NCBI RefSeq assembly: GCF_023278565.1
Contig: NC_064678.1
Span: 744,001 to 808,000 of the forward strand
Reading direction: 5' to 3'
Origin: Colletotrichum lupini
Lineage: Eukaryota; Ascomycota; Sordariomycetes; Glomerellales; Glomerellaceae
DNA: 64,000 nucleotides
Position 1 is the first letter of the stretch; each line of letters opens with the position of its first letter. The notes beneath the pieces were generated by a model. It was not told the origin of the DNA. It saw only the letters and a list, made by a program, of their open reading frames with translations, and ran no database searches. Both the position numbers and the translations under genes were made by a program. Of this stretch, positions 37,692 through 49,900 are shown in pieces.

Positions 37692-38936
37692 ATGGACAAA
37701 GGCCTGAGTCACTCATTCTTGGACCGGCACAGGCCGTCGATGCTGGTGCTGGCATCCCAACTCTCTGCCGCGGCACTAAACGGCTTTGCCAAGTTTTTCG
37801 AGACGGGCGAAGACCCAGTACACCCATTCCAAGTTCTATTCGTCCGGTTCCTTATCACGGGTACGGCATGCACCGTCTACCTCTGGTTCACGAAAGCTCC
37901 AAATTTCCCGTTAGGATCACCAGAATTGAGATGGCTACTAGCTCTGAGGGCAGCGGCCGGTGTTTTTGGAGCCTTTGGTTTCTATTGTAAGATGAATATC
38001 GCGTCGTGACATGAGGTTTTGGTGAATTGACCTTGTTAACACGTTATCTACTAGTTTCTATCATGTACCTTAAGCTTAGTGAAGCAACGGCCTTGAATTT
38101 CCTTGGGCCGCTCACTGCCATGATCTTGATTCGGTACCTAGATTATGGAACCTTCGAGGTTATTGATCGGATCGGGGCCTTTGTCGCGCTGGTTGGTGTG
38201 ATCCTCGTCGTCCAGCCAGACGCGCTATTTGGCTCTAATCCAACACTTGCAACCGCTGCTCAGTCAATTAACGATGGGACCCCGAAAGGCAGAATGATGG
38301 GTTTCGGATTCGGGTTGATTAGTGTGTGTGGTGGAGCGGTAAGTCAACGATGAGTCACTGGTGACAACCTTTACTGAATATATCTAAAGGTGGCGCTTAC
38401 GGCGATTCGCTCCATCGGTACACGCGAGCACCCTTTGATGAGTATCATGTACTTTGCTTGGACAATTGTCATTGTATCTACTGTGGCATTCCTTCTCATA
38501 GACAGCGTTCATCTCACAACAACAGTTCTGTCGTGGATAAAGTTGATACCCCTTGGCATCTTCGGCTTTGTAATGGTTAGTATTCGACCTGTCCGGTATA
38601 CTATTCCACGTCCTCGACTAACACCACATGCTCTTCTAGGAATTTCTTCTCACTGCAGGAATAGCCAACGATGTCTCATCAGCTGCTACGATCATGATTT
38701 ATTCTCAGGTCGGATGGGCGTTGCTACTGGATTGGATTGTGTTCCAGTCTCAAGTTAATCTCTTGACGCTGGTCGGCATAGGCGGTGTTGTAACTAGCTT
38801 GGTCGTTGTTTCTTCAGCCAAGGAGTGGAAATGGCTGCGGAAAGGTCGATATGAAGTGGTGGAACAAGATTCCCTTAATGAAAGAGAGCCAGACGAAGAG
38901 AGAGTAGAGATGAGACCAAACAGCTCAGTGGCATGA
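37692..38936 (+). CDS. EamA/DMT-family membrane transporter
   Basis: Four exons (introns 37987-38054, 38339-38389, 38576-38639) join in phase to 353 residues. The protein is mostly hydrophobic, with about ten predicted helices in two related halves, the drug/metabolite transporter (EamA) layout. LSEATALNFLGPLTAMIL in the first half and SSAATIMIYSQVGWALLLDW in the second are the characteristic helix pairs. The C-terminus is charged and cytosolic (SAKEWKWLRKGRYE onward). Such proteins move small metabolites or act at internal membranes; the substrate cannot be predicted. It is divergent from the P450 and convergent with the PKS, so it may have served export of the cluster product. No damage is seen. 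Confidence 0.83.
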
Positions 38937-39292
38937 TGCGTACTTGTAGACTTCAGGAATAGCGATTTAGAAACATTATACATATTATATCTCAGGATGC
39001 GGGCTCACCTTGGTGCAAGTAAACTAGCAACTTGTGTGAGATACTGAGCCCTTTACAAACGTGAAGGTGACAGCTTCTACCTTTGATGAGATTCGGGCTG
39101 CGGACATGATAGAAAGCCTTAGTAAAGTGGAAAGATTGTACTTTCACAGCCATTGCAAATTTCTAATTGAAAACAAGCCAAACATTCTCCGAAATTTCTT
39201 ATGACCTATGCCACTAGCCTGATGAAAATAATAACGTTGCTACCCTTGAGAATCGCACAGTTACACAGAGTTCAGATGACAATTTTAGCTAA
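38937..39292. other. Intergenic between converging transporter and PKS
   Basis: About 356 bp, AT-rich, only 3' flanks; nothing recognised. Confidence 0.5.
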
Positions 39293-39982
39293 TCACACGG
39301 ATGCAATGACTTCTTCGATGATCTTCTCAGCGAGATGGATCAGAGAAGTACACTGAGTGACTTCCATAGAGGTTAAACCAATGTGGAACTGTTGATGAAT
39401 CCAGTCCACCAACTCAATCGAAATGATGGAGTCCAAACCAATCGAGGTCAAATTCTCAGTAAGGGGAAAATCCTCAATTGGCCTCAGCATAAGATGACTG
39501 AGATTGGCACTGATGAAGCGAGCGAGGCTGGCGGCTGTCGCGCTGTCTCGGAGAGTAGCGGGATCGGATCTGGCAAGCGAGATGAATGTCTCGGCCTCAT
39601 CATTCTCCTTGGTCTCCCCAGAGCCTGCGGCGTTCATTTTGTGGAAATAGTGAGACTGAGCGAAACGAACATCTCTCTTCCAGTTGACACGATTAGATGG
39701 ATCAGAAAGAGGCTTCTCAGAGAGACCTCCAAGGCAGAAGCTGCTGAACGGCCCTCCAGAGGAGTTGGCCACAGCAATGGCCGCAGAGTCGAGAACATCC
39801 TGCTCCTTCAGAAAGAAGAAGCCACCGTTCTTAAAGCCCTCGTAGAGATCATCCCGCTCGAGAAGGTATCCGACGTCACCAACCACCCCAAGGTCGATAA
39901 TAGAGGCAGGAAGACCGAGGTGATGGCGATACTTAACAAAAGCATCGAGGTAGGTGTTTGCCGCACTGTAGTTGGCTTGGCC
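39293..39982 (-). CDS. PKS C-terminal part: end of KR and ACP
   Basis: Begins at the far side of the retrotransposon with QANYSAANTYLDAF, which contains the KR catalytic Tyr. It continues to the acyl carrier domain, where TSIGLDSIISIELVDWIHQQF carries the serine for the phosphopantetheine arm, and ends at 39293. The fragment has no start codon or promoter of its own. Its first 5 bp are one copy of the target duplication. Confidence 0.87.
   Translation of the reverse strand, partial: GQANYSAANTYLDAFVKYRHHLGLPASIIDLGVVGDVGYLLERDDLYEGFKNGGFFFLKEQDVLDSAAIAVANSSGGPFSSFCLGGLSEKPLSDPSNRVNWKRDVRFAQSHYFHKMNAAGSGETKENDEAETFISLARSDPATLRDSATAASLARFISANLSHLMLRPIEDFPLTENLTSIGLDSIISIELVDWIHQQFHIGLTSMEVTQCTSLIHLAEKIIEEVIASV
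39978..39982 (+). repeat. Target-site duplication TGGCC, left copy
   Basis: TGGCC directly before the 5' LTR; partner at 46953-46957. Confidence 0.9.
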
Positions 39983-40184
39983 TGTCGGATTGGAAGTCTA
40001 ATTCGACCGCGGCATACAGCCGACTGCGCAGGGGCTAATTAGGGGCCCTATTTACGATTATCGTAGCTAGCCTAACCTATAATTAGAACCTCCTTTTTAT
40101 ACTTACGCAGATATTTAAATAGTTTAATTAATCTCTTTGTTAACTACGGTTCGAACTAACTACCTTATAATAGGGATACTAATA
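39983..40184 (+). repeat. 5' LTR of Copia copy 2
   Basis: 202 bp, TGTCGGATTGGAAGTC to GGGATACTAATA. It matches the copy 1 LTRs along its length with mainly transitions. Confidence 0.88.
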
Positions 40185-43100
40185 CTAATTAGTAGTTAAA
40201 TTTTATTATTATAGATCGGTAAGGTATCTTGCTACGTAAAAGAGACGACCTCTTAATACCGTACGGGATAGGAGATTCGTACTAATTAACCTTACGGAAG
40301 TAGATAAAAAAGGAGGCGATTCTTAAATACCGTATAGAATTAAGTAATCGTAGCTTTTTATTACTTACGAGAGGTCGACGTTTATTATATTAAACTACGC
40401 TAGTTAATAAAACTACTTAGGTAATTAGTATTTCGCCGTCGCTTTAAGTAGCTTTTTTTATTAAATAACTTCCCCGCGGCCGGCCCGCGATTAGAAATTA
40501 ACTAGCTAAATTAGTAAAAGGAATTCCCTATACGACGACTACTTACCTAATTAATTAGCGCGACGAACGGGCTTAATAATATAGTATAAAAGAGCACTAC
40601 GTAATTAAAAAAGGGAATTTCTAAACGTAGACATTCTTATTTAGCGACGAAAGTAACCCTATAGGAGTTATTAAGCTAAGAGATCTATAGTATACGGAAA
40701 AGTCTATTATTATAGGGATCTTATAGGTATACCCTTAAGCCCGCGATCTAAACGACCTCTTCGTAGCTCCCTTAACTACCCCCCGGGTATTACTTAGGAA
40801 TATAGTATAGGGGACGGTTTAACGAGGGAGGAGGGGATTTAGAGGTCCTAATAATATCGAGTTAAGAGTATTACGGATCTCGGAGATTAACTTAAAAAAA
40901 AAGTAGCTACCCTAAAGTAGTCCTACGACCTCCCACTAGAGTTACTATTAACTTAAAAAAAGGCTAAAAAAACGAGGATCTAAGGAAAAAGAAAAGAATC
41001 CTTTAGAGGGCCGCTAAAGGGCTTTTTTTTATACTAGCTTACGGCGTAAAATTACTAATTTCGAGAAATCGGTAACTAGTAAAGATCCCGAGACTAATTA
41101 CTATATCTTATTACGGTAATATAAACGTCTACTGCTACTATTATTAAAAGGAACTACTAGAACCTACCTTTTTATATTAGATAAAAAGGAGGATCTTAGT
41201 AAGTACAATAGCTAGCGATTTAGAAAGGTAGTAGTAATTACTAGAAATAGTAAAAACGAGAGTAGTAGCGAGACGGCGAGAAGAAGCGGGAATTTCCTAG
41301 ACCCCGATAAATTCGTTAGGTAGTAAAAGCACGGATTTACTATAACTAGCGCGCGGATTAGATATATCCCTATTAAAATTAAATACGTTAATAACCGCTA
41401 ATATAAGTATAAGCTAGAGTACGACCCTTAGCGAGTTAGGGTAAAGAAGAAGAGGACGAAACCCGATCTTAAATAGAATCCTAATCCTTTATAAGTAAGT
41501 AAATATTAACCCGGACTATTAGGGGACGTGGATATATAGAATCGTAGATTAGCCTAACGGCAAGTAAATTAACGCGGCATTAATCTATTTAACTAAGGTC
41601 TATGAGAAAAAGGGGCTATAGGGGTAACCCCTATTTTATAAGATCGTAAACGACCTTAGCTATTAGCTAGATAAATAGTTCGCAAGCGTAAGCTTAGGAA
41701 TCGCAAAAGCGGTTAATAAATTCTTTTATAAGCGAGGGGTACTATTAGCGTAATTATAATTACGAGAACCTTACGAAATCCTAGTAGCGACGATTATAGA
41801 GGAGGAATTCGTAATATAGACCTAGGCATAAGTCGATAGGGCGTACAATTACTTTAACAAATTTAGAAAAAGGGTAAACGACCCAGATTTCCTTCCTATA
41901 ATTACTAACGGCAATCTATCGTTATAAAAGGATATATAGAGGTAAAATATAGTACTAGAAGTACGATAATCGATAATTCTGCCTATTTCGATCTATAGCT
42001 CGTCGCCGCTACTAATACGAAATTCGGTACTAATCGGTTAGTAAGAAAGGAGGTAGACTACCCGAAGTTACTAATAGTACGTAGCAACGCAAGGATCGTA
42101 TATAAATACTAAAAATCTAGTAATAAATACGAGGTAGTTTATAGACTTTAAAAAGATCTTCCTAAAAAAGAAATTATACTCTGGGGGGAAGTATAAGGTC
42201 TTATAAGAAACCCTAACGATATTTTATAATTATTACGAAAAAGTCGGAATTAGGGAATACTAGTACTATTCGGTAGTTAATATCGTACTCGTAGGCAAAG
42301 CCTCTAATTACTACTACGAAGCGGTGCGTAATCTCGATCGAAACGACTTTCTTAGTATAATTAACGTAATCCGAAGCCGCTTTAAGACTTATAATAAGAA
42401 CCTAGAGCTCCTATCTAAGCTACGAGCGATTTCTTTTATATTTATAGCTAGGATAATAGAAGGTAAATCGTAAGTAGAAATCCTCGAAGAGCTTATTAAT
42501 CGAATTAATAAGCTAGCGAAAACCTAGCTAAATAAGGGGACTAACGAGCGGAAAGTCGGATATTTTTATACCGTAGTTTAGCGCGTTTTAGAGGCGAAAA
42601 TAACTCTATACTAAGTACCTAAAGACTACGAGACGCTCTGCTCGAGGCTAAGATTTAGCTTTAATATTAAGGTAAGAATACCGTGCTAAACCTATTTCTA
42701 AGCGTATAACGGCCCTTATTAATAGTATTAGGTCGACTGAACGTATAATAAAAAAGGAAAGGAAGCTAGGTACGGTAATCGTTAGTAGGGAATCCTAAAT
42801 TCGTTAAATAGGTAGAGATTTAACTCGCGAGCAGGGTAATAAAAGAAGTAGTATTTTATTTATAAAAAGGATAGATATTAGTTAAGTAACTACTCTAAAG
42901 AAGAGCGTGCTAAATCGTACGAATAATATAGAAAATCGAGGGTAGTAGATAGTAAAACTAGCCCTTATCGATTTAACTAATTCCTCGTTATATATAAAGG
43001 CAGATCCGGGGGTACGGAACTTAGCGAAAGTAGCTAATTTAGCGGCCTAAAGCACCCGCACCCTATAGGAGATTCGGAAGATAAGGAAGATCTTACCCCC

Positions 43101-46100
43101 TATACCGACGAATTAGATTACGACGAAGTCGACGATATTAACTACTCTTTCTTCGCCCTGTTAGCCTCGGGAGGATATACGAGGCTAAATAAATAAAAAG
43201 TAGTAGAAGCCCTTAATAAATAGGCTTTTATCTATAGATAGTAAGGGAAGGTCCCTTAGATAACGGATATGGAGGTAGGTAAAAGGACGAATTTAATAGC
43301 GCAGAATTTTACTTTTTTAATATCTAAAGAAAAGAGATAGGGTGCTAAGTAATTCTAGGGGTAGCTAGAGGGGTCCTTTTTATACTACTTAGATTACTTA
43401 AATACTAAGCTCGTATAGGCATTCTACGCGAACGAAAGGTACGGCCTAGATAATTTTTATAGGATTATCCTAGATACTAGGGTATTATAATAGTTAATAA
43501 GAAGAAAAGGGTAATTCTAGGCGCTATAGAAAATCGTATTAGTAACGCTTAATACGTTAATAGTAGGTATTACGAGGATTAGCTTCGGCCTAGGTAAGGA
43601 AATCGTCGCCCTAGGTACGGTAGAAATAGAGACGCACTTCGGAACGATAACTTTCTATATCCTACTCGTTAATACCCTATTTCTCTTATATTTAAAAAAT
43701 ATAGATCGACTAAGTATTATATTCGATAATACGAGGAATAGAATCTCTAGCCATAAGTACTTTAAAATAGTTAAACGACGATGGGGGTACGCGTTTATAA
43801 GGCTTACTAACGACACAAAGTCGATTAATTACTTAACGGAAAGTGAGCTTAGATAACTATACTAAAGATTTAGCTATTCGTTAGTCGCGAGGCTATATAA
43901 CCTCCTAAAGTATTTAGGTAATAATAATATCGAAATAGGGGCGCTAGAGTAGTTAACGAAAGTATATTACTAATACTAAATAAATACGCAGAGCCTACGT
44001 AGATTTAAATTTAAATTGCGTAATAAGCTTAACTTTAATTAGGAGATCGTTATCGATATCTTCTACTTAAATAGTCGACCGGTCCTATATATAATCGACG
44101 AGGCTATATTATTCTAAGTAGGGCAATTCCTACGGGACTTATAAGCAAAAATAGTATAGGTAGCTCTACGAAAAAGCTAGATCGATATATACTAAGGACC
44201 GCTAGACGGTATTAGAACCGACGCTAGCACTAGTTTTAAATTAGTAAAATTTAAGGAAAATGCGACGGCCTACGGTATATAGTTAAAAGTCGTGCCCGTC
44301 GAAGCGTATTATAGTATTAGAAAGGTAGAAAGGGCGTACTAGTAATTAAAAAGAGCGTTTAAAATTATTAAAAAGGAAAATCCCGATTCTAACGACGACG
44401 AATGCCTCTAGACGGTACTTAAATATTATAACGATATTATGGGGCCTAACGGGCTTATATTAACGCTTTTAGTATTTAGAGCATATTTAAGAACGACCTT
44501 AGCCTCGCTACCGTCGCTAGACATAAGCTAGCGAGCTTAAGTAGTTAAAAAAATAATACGAATACTACGCAAAGTAAGCGTAAGAAAGTAAGTTAATAAG
44601 GTAATTACTACGCGCAATAGGCCCGATATAGGGGTTAATTTAGATATACCCCTAAATTTAAATATACGAGTATAGCGCGAAATTACTTAATAATAGGCTA
44701 GGCTATATAAATTAATTTCCGTCGACGAGCGTTCTTATATAGTTGCGAGAGATCGCGACTAGCTACTCGAGGTATTAATTATAGTAGTTAGACTATATTA
44801 TATAGATCCTATCGAAGTGATTTCTAGCCTATAAGAAGAAGAAGAGCTAGGGGAAGCTATATAACCCGTAGTAGAGGTATAGGAAATTATTTTTAACGAA
44901 ATCGTTATAGTAGTATTAATAGACGACGAGGAAGAGGAAATTGCTAAAAGAGTACTAATATGTCGCGGGAGATTATAATAGTAAGCACTAACGCGGCAAT
45001 TTATTACTAGCGACGAGGTAATTAATACTTTTTATATAATAAAAGAGAAAGCCGATTTTGAGCTAGTAATTAAACTACGCAAGGAAGGCGTAATTATAAT
45101 TATTAAAAAGCCGTATAAGGGATTAGATCTTATTAAAGTAGATACTCTGCGCGATCGAGGGGTCTATCGATTTATCCTCTACGATTTAGAAAAGTATATA
45201 AACCTTTACATATTTAAATTGCGAATAGTTCGTAAAATTAAAAAAAAAGGAATACCCTAACCGTACGAGAAGTCTAGATACGTAATTTAGGGGTACGGTA
45301 ATATTAAAAAGGCGACGCTACTTATATAATCGCCTACTATATAGCGCTATAGCTAACGATTAATAATAGTACTAATAGTATCGTTACGGAAGAAGGGATA
45401 CGAGATTTAGAGCCGTGATATTACCTAGGTATATACCCAATCGGCCACAGGGCTCATAAGGAAAATCCTAGCCCATTTACCGAAGGAAATGGCTAGTAAG
45501 TACCTAGAAAGTACGATTATTAAAGTGCTTAAGCTACTATATAGGCTCGTAGAATCGGGTACTTATTAGTAGGCTACCTATTACGATTTTTATATTAATT
45601 AATTATTAATAATTACCTCTACGTACGACCCGTGCTTACTAGTTACGGAGCACGAAGGCGACTAATTTAGGATCGTTAGAATACAGACCGACGATATATT
45701 AGGCCTATCCGATATTAACTTTATAAAAAAAGAGGATAAGGAGCTCTAAAAAGCGGGCTTCGTAACGAAGCTAAAAGAGGTCCTTATAATAAATACCCCC
45801 CTAGTATTTAACGGCGGGATTCTTATAATTAAAAAGGAAACCGTCGTTTTTTAGTAAAAGGGGTAGGGCGAGAAGATTAACCTCGTCGACCCGAACGTAA
45901 CTAATATTAAAAAGCGGTATAAGGCTAAGCTTATACGAGGGGTATATATTACGAGTATTTATTAGCCCGAGGTAATTTTTAACTACGCTAGGGTAGCATA
46001 AGCTATAGATCTAACCGAACGAGACGTTAAGGTACTTAATAAGCGGCTTAAGTAGTAATAAACGAATCTCGATCGAGGTCTCGTTTATTACCTAATCGAC

Positions 46101-46750
46101 CTTATAATTAGTAAGCTCTACGTCTTTATCAATAGGTTATTTACGAATAATAACGACCTTATTTCGTAATTAGGGTATATTATTATCCTAGCTAACGAGA
46201 GTATAAGCGAGAGCGAATTTACTATATATAGTAATATAATCTATTACTCGTTAATTAAAAATAAGTGGGTAACGAGAAGTATATTAGTATTAAAGGTCTA
46301 TAATATAGTTAACGGCGTTAACCTCTCCTACGCGATTTTAATAACGCTAAGGAAGATTACTAATCGAATTAGCCTTCTACTTATTCTAACGGTTATTTAT
46401 ACTAATTCCTACTCGCTATATAAATACCTCGTTAAATTAGGAACGACGAAGGAAAAGAGGCTTATGATCGATATTATAGCCCTTAGGTAATCGTACGAAA
46501 GGCGCAAAATACTTAAGATCCGTTAGATTAATAATAAAAATAACTTCGTAGACGCTTTTATAAAAGTAGTACTAAATAAGGGATTAGAGTAATTCGTAAG
46601 TAGTAAAAAAGTTACTATACGAATAGAGGGATAGGTTATATAAAAAGAATAGAAAAAAGGGGGAAAAGGAGACGACTTAGTAAACGGGCCCGAGGTCGAA
46701 TTATACCTCTAACCGTAGCGGTTAAATTGATAAAAAAAAGAGAAAGTTAG

Positions 46751-46952
46751 TATTAGATTAGAAGTCTAATTCGACCGCGGCATATAGCCGACTGCGCAGG
46801 GGCTAATTAGGGGCCCTATTTACGATTATCGTAGCTAGCCTAACCTACGGTTAGAACCTCCTTTTTATACCTACGCAGATATCCAGATAGTTCAATTAAT
46901 CTCTTCGTCAACTACGGTTCGAACTAACTACCCTATAATAGGGATACCAACA
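46751..46952 (+). repeat. 3' LTR of Copia copy 2
   Basis: 202 bp, TATTAGATTAGAAGTC to GGGATACCAACA; same length as the 5' LTR. Confidence 0.88.
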
Positions 46953-46957
46953 TGGCC
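46953..46957 (+). repeat. Target-site duplication TGGCC, right copy
   Basis: TGGCC directly after the 3' LTR, inside the PKS KR domain. Confidence 0.9.
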
Positions 46958-49900
46958 ATAGTAACCTGTGTGCCCACCACCAGAGCCGAATATGACGAAG
47001 AAGTCCAACGGAACATTCGCGTCTAGAAGTGCTTGATGGACGTTCCAAGTCCCACGGACCCTAGGATCAACCACTCCACTCCACTCCTCCCAAGTCATCT
47101 CAGCAGTAGAATTATCCTTGAGCACGAGGGACAGTTGCATCACACCAGCGACGGGCTCGGGAGCTTCGTTGATTGCCTTGAGTACGTCACCGGGATTGCT
47201 AACGTCTCCGGAGATCGTCTTGATGACGGATCCAGGATAGCTTTCGAGCTCCTTCACGAAAGGCTCATTATCGGCACTTCCAGCGGATCTCGACAGGAAC
47301 ACAAGGTTACGGGCTCCATGCTCGAGCAACCAAGTGGCCACAGATCGACCAAGGCCGCCGAAACCGCCAATGAGAAGGTATGAGGCATCGTTTCGGAACA
47401 TGGAAGCTTCCTTAGTTGATGGAATAGCCTGACTGACTTCGGGCTCAGAGAAGCCGAACCAGGACATGCGAGGTATTTGAACCTTGCCATCCACGATGGC
47501 GTAATCGAAGTCCGCGTCCAACTCTCCGCCTTTGCGACGGTTTGGAAGACTCTGTACAATATTCAATAGAGCTTTGGACATACCGTTGCTAGATATTGAG
47601 ATGTCATCGACATCGACAAGAGTAATGTCTGCCTTGTTCTCCATCCGAACGGTTCTAGCAGTACCCTGAATCATGGCTGGCTTGGCATCCTTGCAAGCGC
47701 CATGAACGGCGGGGATGACCCAAATGAGTGAATCACTCAAGTTGCATAGGCTGTCGATGAACGGCCGGAAAGTCTCAGAGCTAAGGTCGTAGATTGTGTT
47801 TCCAGTAAGGTCCAGAAGTGAGATGACCACAGACCCATCAGAAGGAACTGTGTTCTGGTGGGATACTCGTGTAGTGAACCCCTTAGACTCACATTGAGAC
47901 CTGACGCCACTAGCAAGCTCAAGTCCTTCCTTCGAATTGTGTGCTAGAATGGTGATAATTGTGCTCTTGTCCATCTCGGTAACCTTCATTGGCTCAGCGA
48001 GTATCAAGCCAGTCGGTGTCTGTGAATGAAAGACGAAGCCAAGGCATTTCAGTCTCTGGCTAATCTTTTCACAATCAGAAGCACCACCGGTTGCAATACC
48101 GTCATCGTGAACGATCAGTCGGCTTCCAGCAGTCTGAAGTGACTTCAATTCCGTCAAATCATCAAGTAGGTGGCGATCATCCGACAACAAGGTCGAAATC
48201 GACAAGAGGATAATGTCAGTCGTGTTGCACATGCAAAGCTGCTCGAGATCAACGACCGAGACGCTTTCGCGATCCAGACTTGCAACTGCCTCGGTGACTT
48301 GGTCAACCTGTTCCCCAGAGGTGCATACATAGGTGTACTCAGAGTAAAGGCGCTTATGTTGGGTAGGCTGCAGAGCATCTAGAGCAAGTCGAGTAATGTC
48401 GGTTGATCCTGATCCAATCTCCAATACTTTCGAGTCAGGAGACTTGAAGCCGAGGAGAGAAATTACTTCGGTAGTGTCCTTGACAAGATCCGAGTTGGCA
48501 GTCCCGACTTCGGCAAGGGAGTCCAGCATAGTGATATCGTCTCTCCATTCAAAGGTGCTTCCGAGGAGAACTTCTTCACGCTTGGCGACAGGTAGCTCAG
48601 AGTAAGAGAGACCTTCCAGATACACCGTAGGACGACCTTCATCTGTGTAGATGGAAGCGTTTGCGGTCATGCCTTTAGCATCTTCCTGGATACTGCCGTA
48701 AGCTCTCATACATAAGTCCTGGTTCCCGAGGACACCCAGTCGCGAGATGAAGGTGGGAAGCAGGATGCTGTCTAGACGCCGCTTCTGGCCATGTGTTTGC
48801 GCCACGAGGTTAATCTGAAGCATTTGATCCAAAAGTGTCGGATGAGCAGCGTAGTGCGTCGTGTCTTCAAAGTCATAAACTGTCGCTGTGGCCTCCCTCT
48901 TGACTGTGTTCGCGGTGATCTGCTCAAGGCCTTGGAAAGCGGTCTGCCAGTCAATGCCAACGGCCTTGACAGCTTTGTACCAGCCTTCAGCGTCGATCTC
49001 GCGAGCAAATTCTTGCTCAGCCTGAGCGCTTGCGATTGAGGTCTTCTCTGCCTCAGCTCCTGAGCGGATGTAACCAGAGCAGTGCGTGACCCATGCGTGT
49101 CCATCGTAGGACATGATTTTGAAGTTGTACCATTGGCCTTCGTCACTAAGCTTGTCTTCCGGAATCATGCGCGTGTATAGTTCCATCTTCTTCTCCTTGG
49201 GGATTGTCATGCCGGTGATGATTGACATATCCCTAATGGTGTACGCATCTGAGCCGTTGGCTACCTGACGCATGGCCTCTCCAGCCATGGCCATGTAGCC
49301 GGCTCCAGGGAATACGATCTGACCGTTGACGATGTGGTCCATCAACCAAGGAACTTCCTTGAGATCAAGCATGTTTCGCCAGGCAGGCTCAATATCATTG
49401 CCCTCAAGAACCCTAGCGCCGAGAAGCACATGTCTGGTATGCTTTCTTTGCTTGTAACGGGAAGGATTGCGAGGTTCATCCATATAGGTTACATCGTGTA
49501 GCCAAGGGTAGGTCGGCAGATCGGTCAAAACTCTGCCCTTGGGGATGATGGTGGCCATGTCGGCCGGGGCTCCTTGTACGAAGAGCTCACCAGCCAGACG
49601 GAGCATGGATAGGTTGGTATCTTCAGCACGGCGGAGGGTAGTGATGTACTCGCAGGAAGAGTCAGGCACGCTCCGAAGGATCTCACTGATGGGACGTTGG
49701 AGAGCCGGATGGGGGCCGACCTCCACGAAGAGATTGTTGTTATTGCTCTTCAAGATCGCTCTCATCGCCGTATTGAATAGCACAGGCTGGACGAAGTTTC
49801 GGCGCCAGTAGTTGGCTCCAAAGTCAGCTTCGGTCATCTCAAGACCAGTGACGCTCGAGAAGTGAGGCACGGTCGGAGCCTTAGCATTGACAAGGTATGG

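Larger units (their letters stand above)
39983..46952 (+). mobile_element. RIP-degraded Ty1/Copia LTR retrotransposon, copy 2 (6970 bp)
   Basis: Same family and orientation as copy 1. It has 202-bp LTRs (39983-40184, 46751-46952), TGTCGG and CCAACA ends, and TGGCC on both flanks. A purine tract precedes the 3' LTR. It is AT-rich and has no frame of 60 codons for almost 7 kb. Broken fragments are readable: a pre-integrase stretch at 43.66-43.75 kb (around LLYLKNIDRL), an integrase-core stretch around 44.03-44.11 kb (RFKFKLRNKLNFN then PVLYIIDEA), and an RNase H-like end around 46.38-46.6 kb. Integrase precedes RNase H, the Copia order. It is less mutated than copy 1, so it may have been exposed to fewer RIP cycles or be younger. 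Confidence 0.88.
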
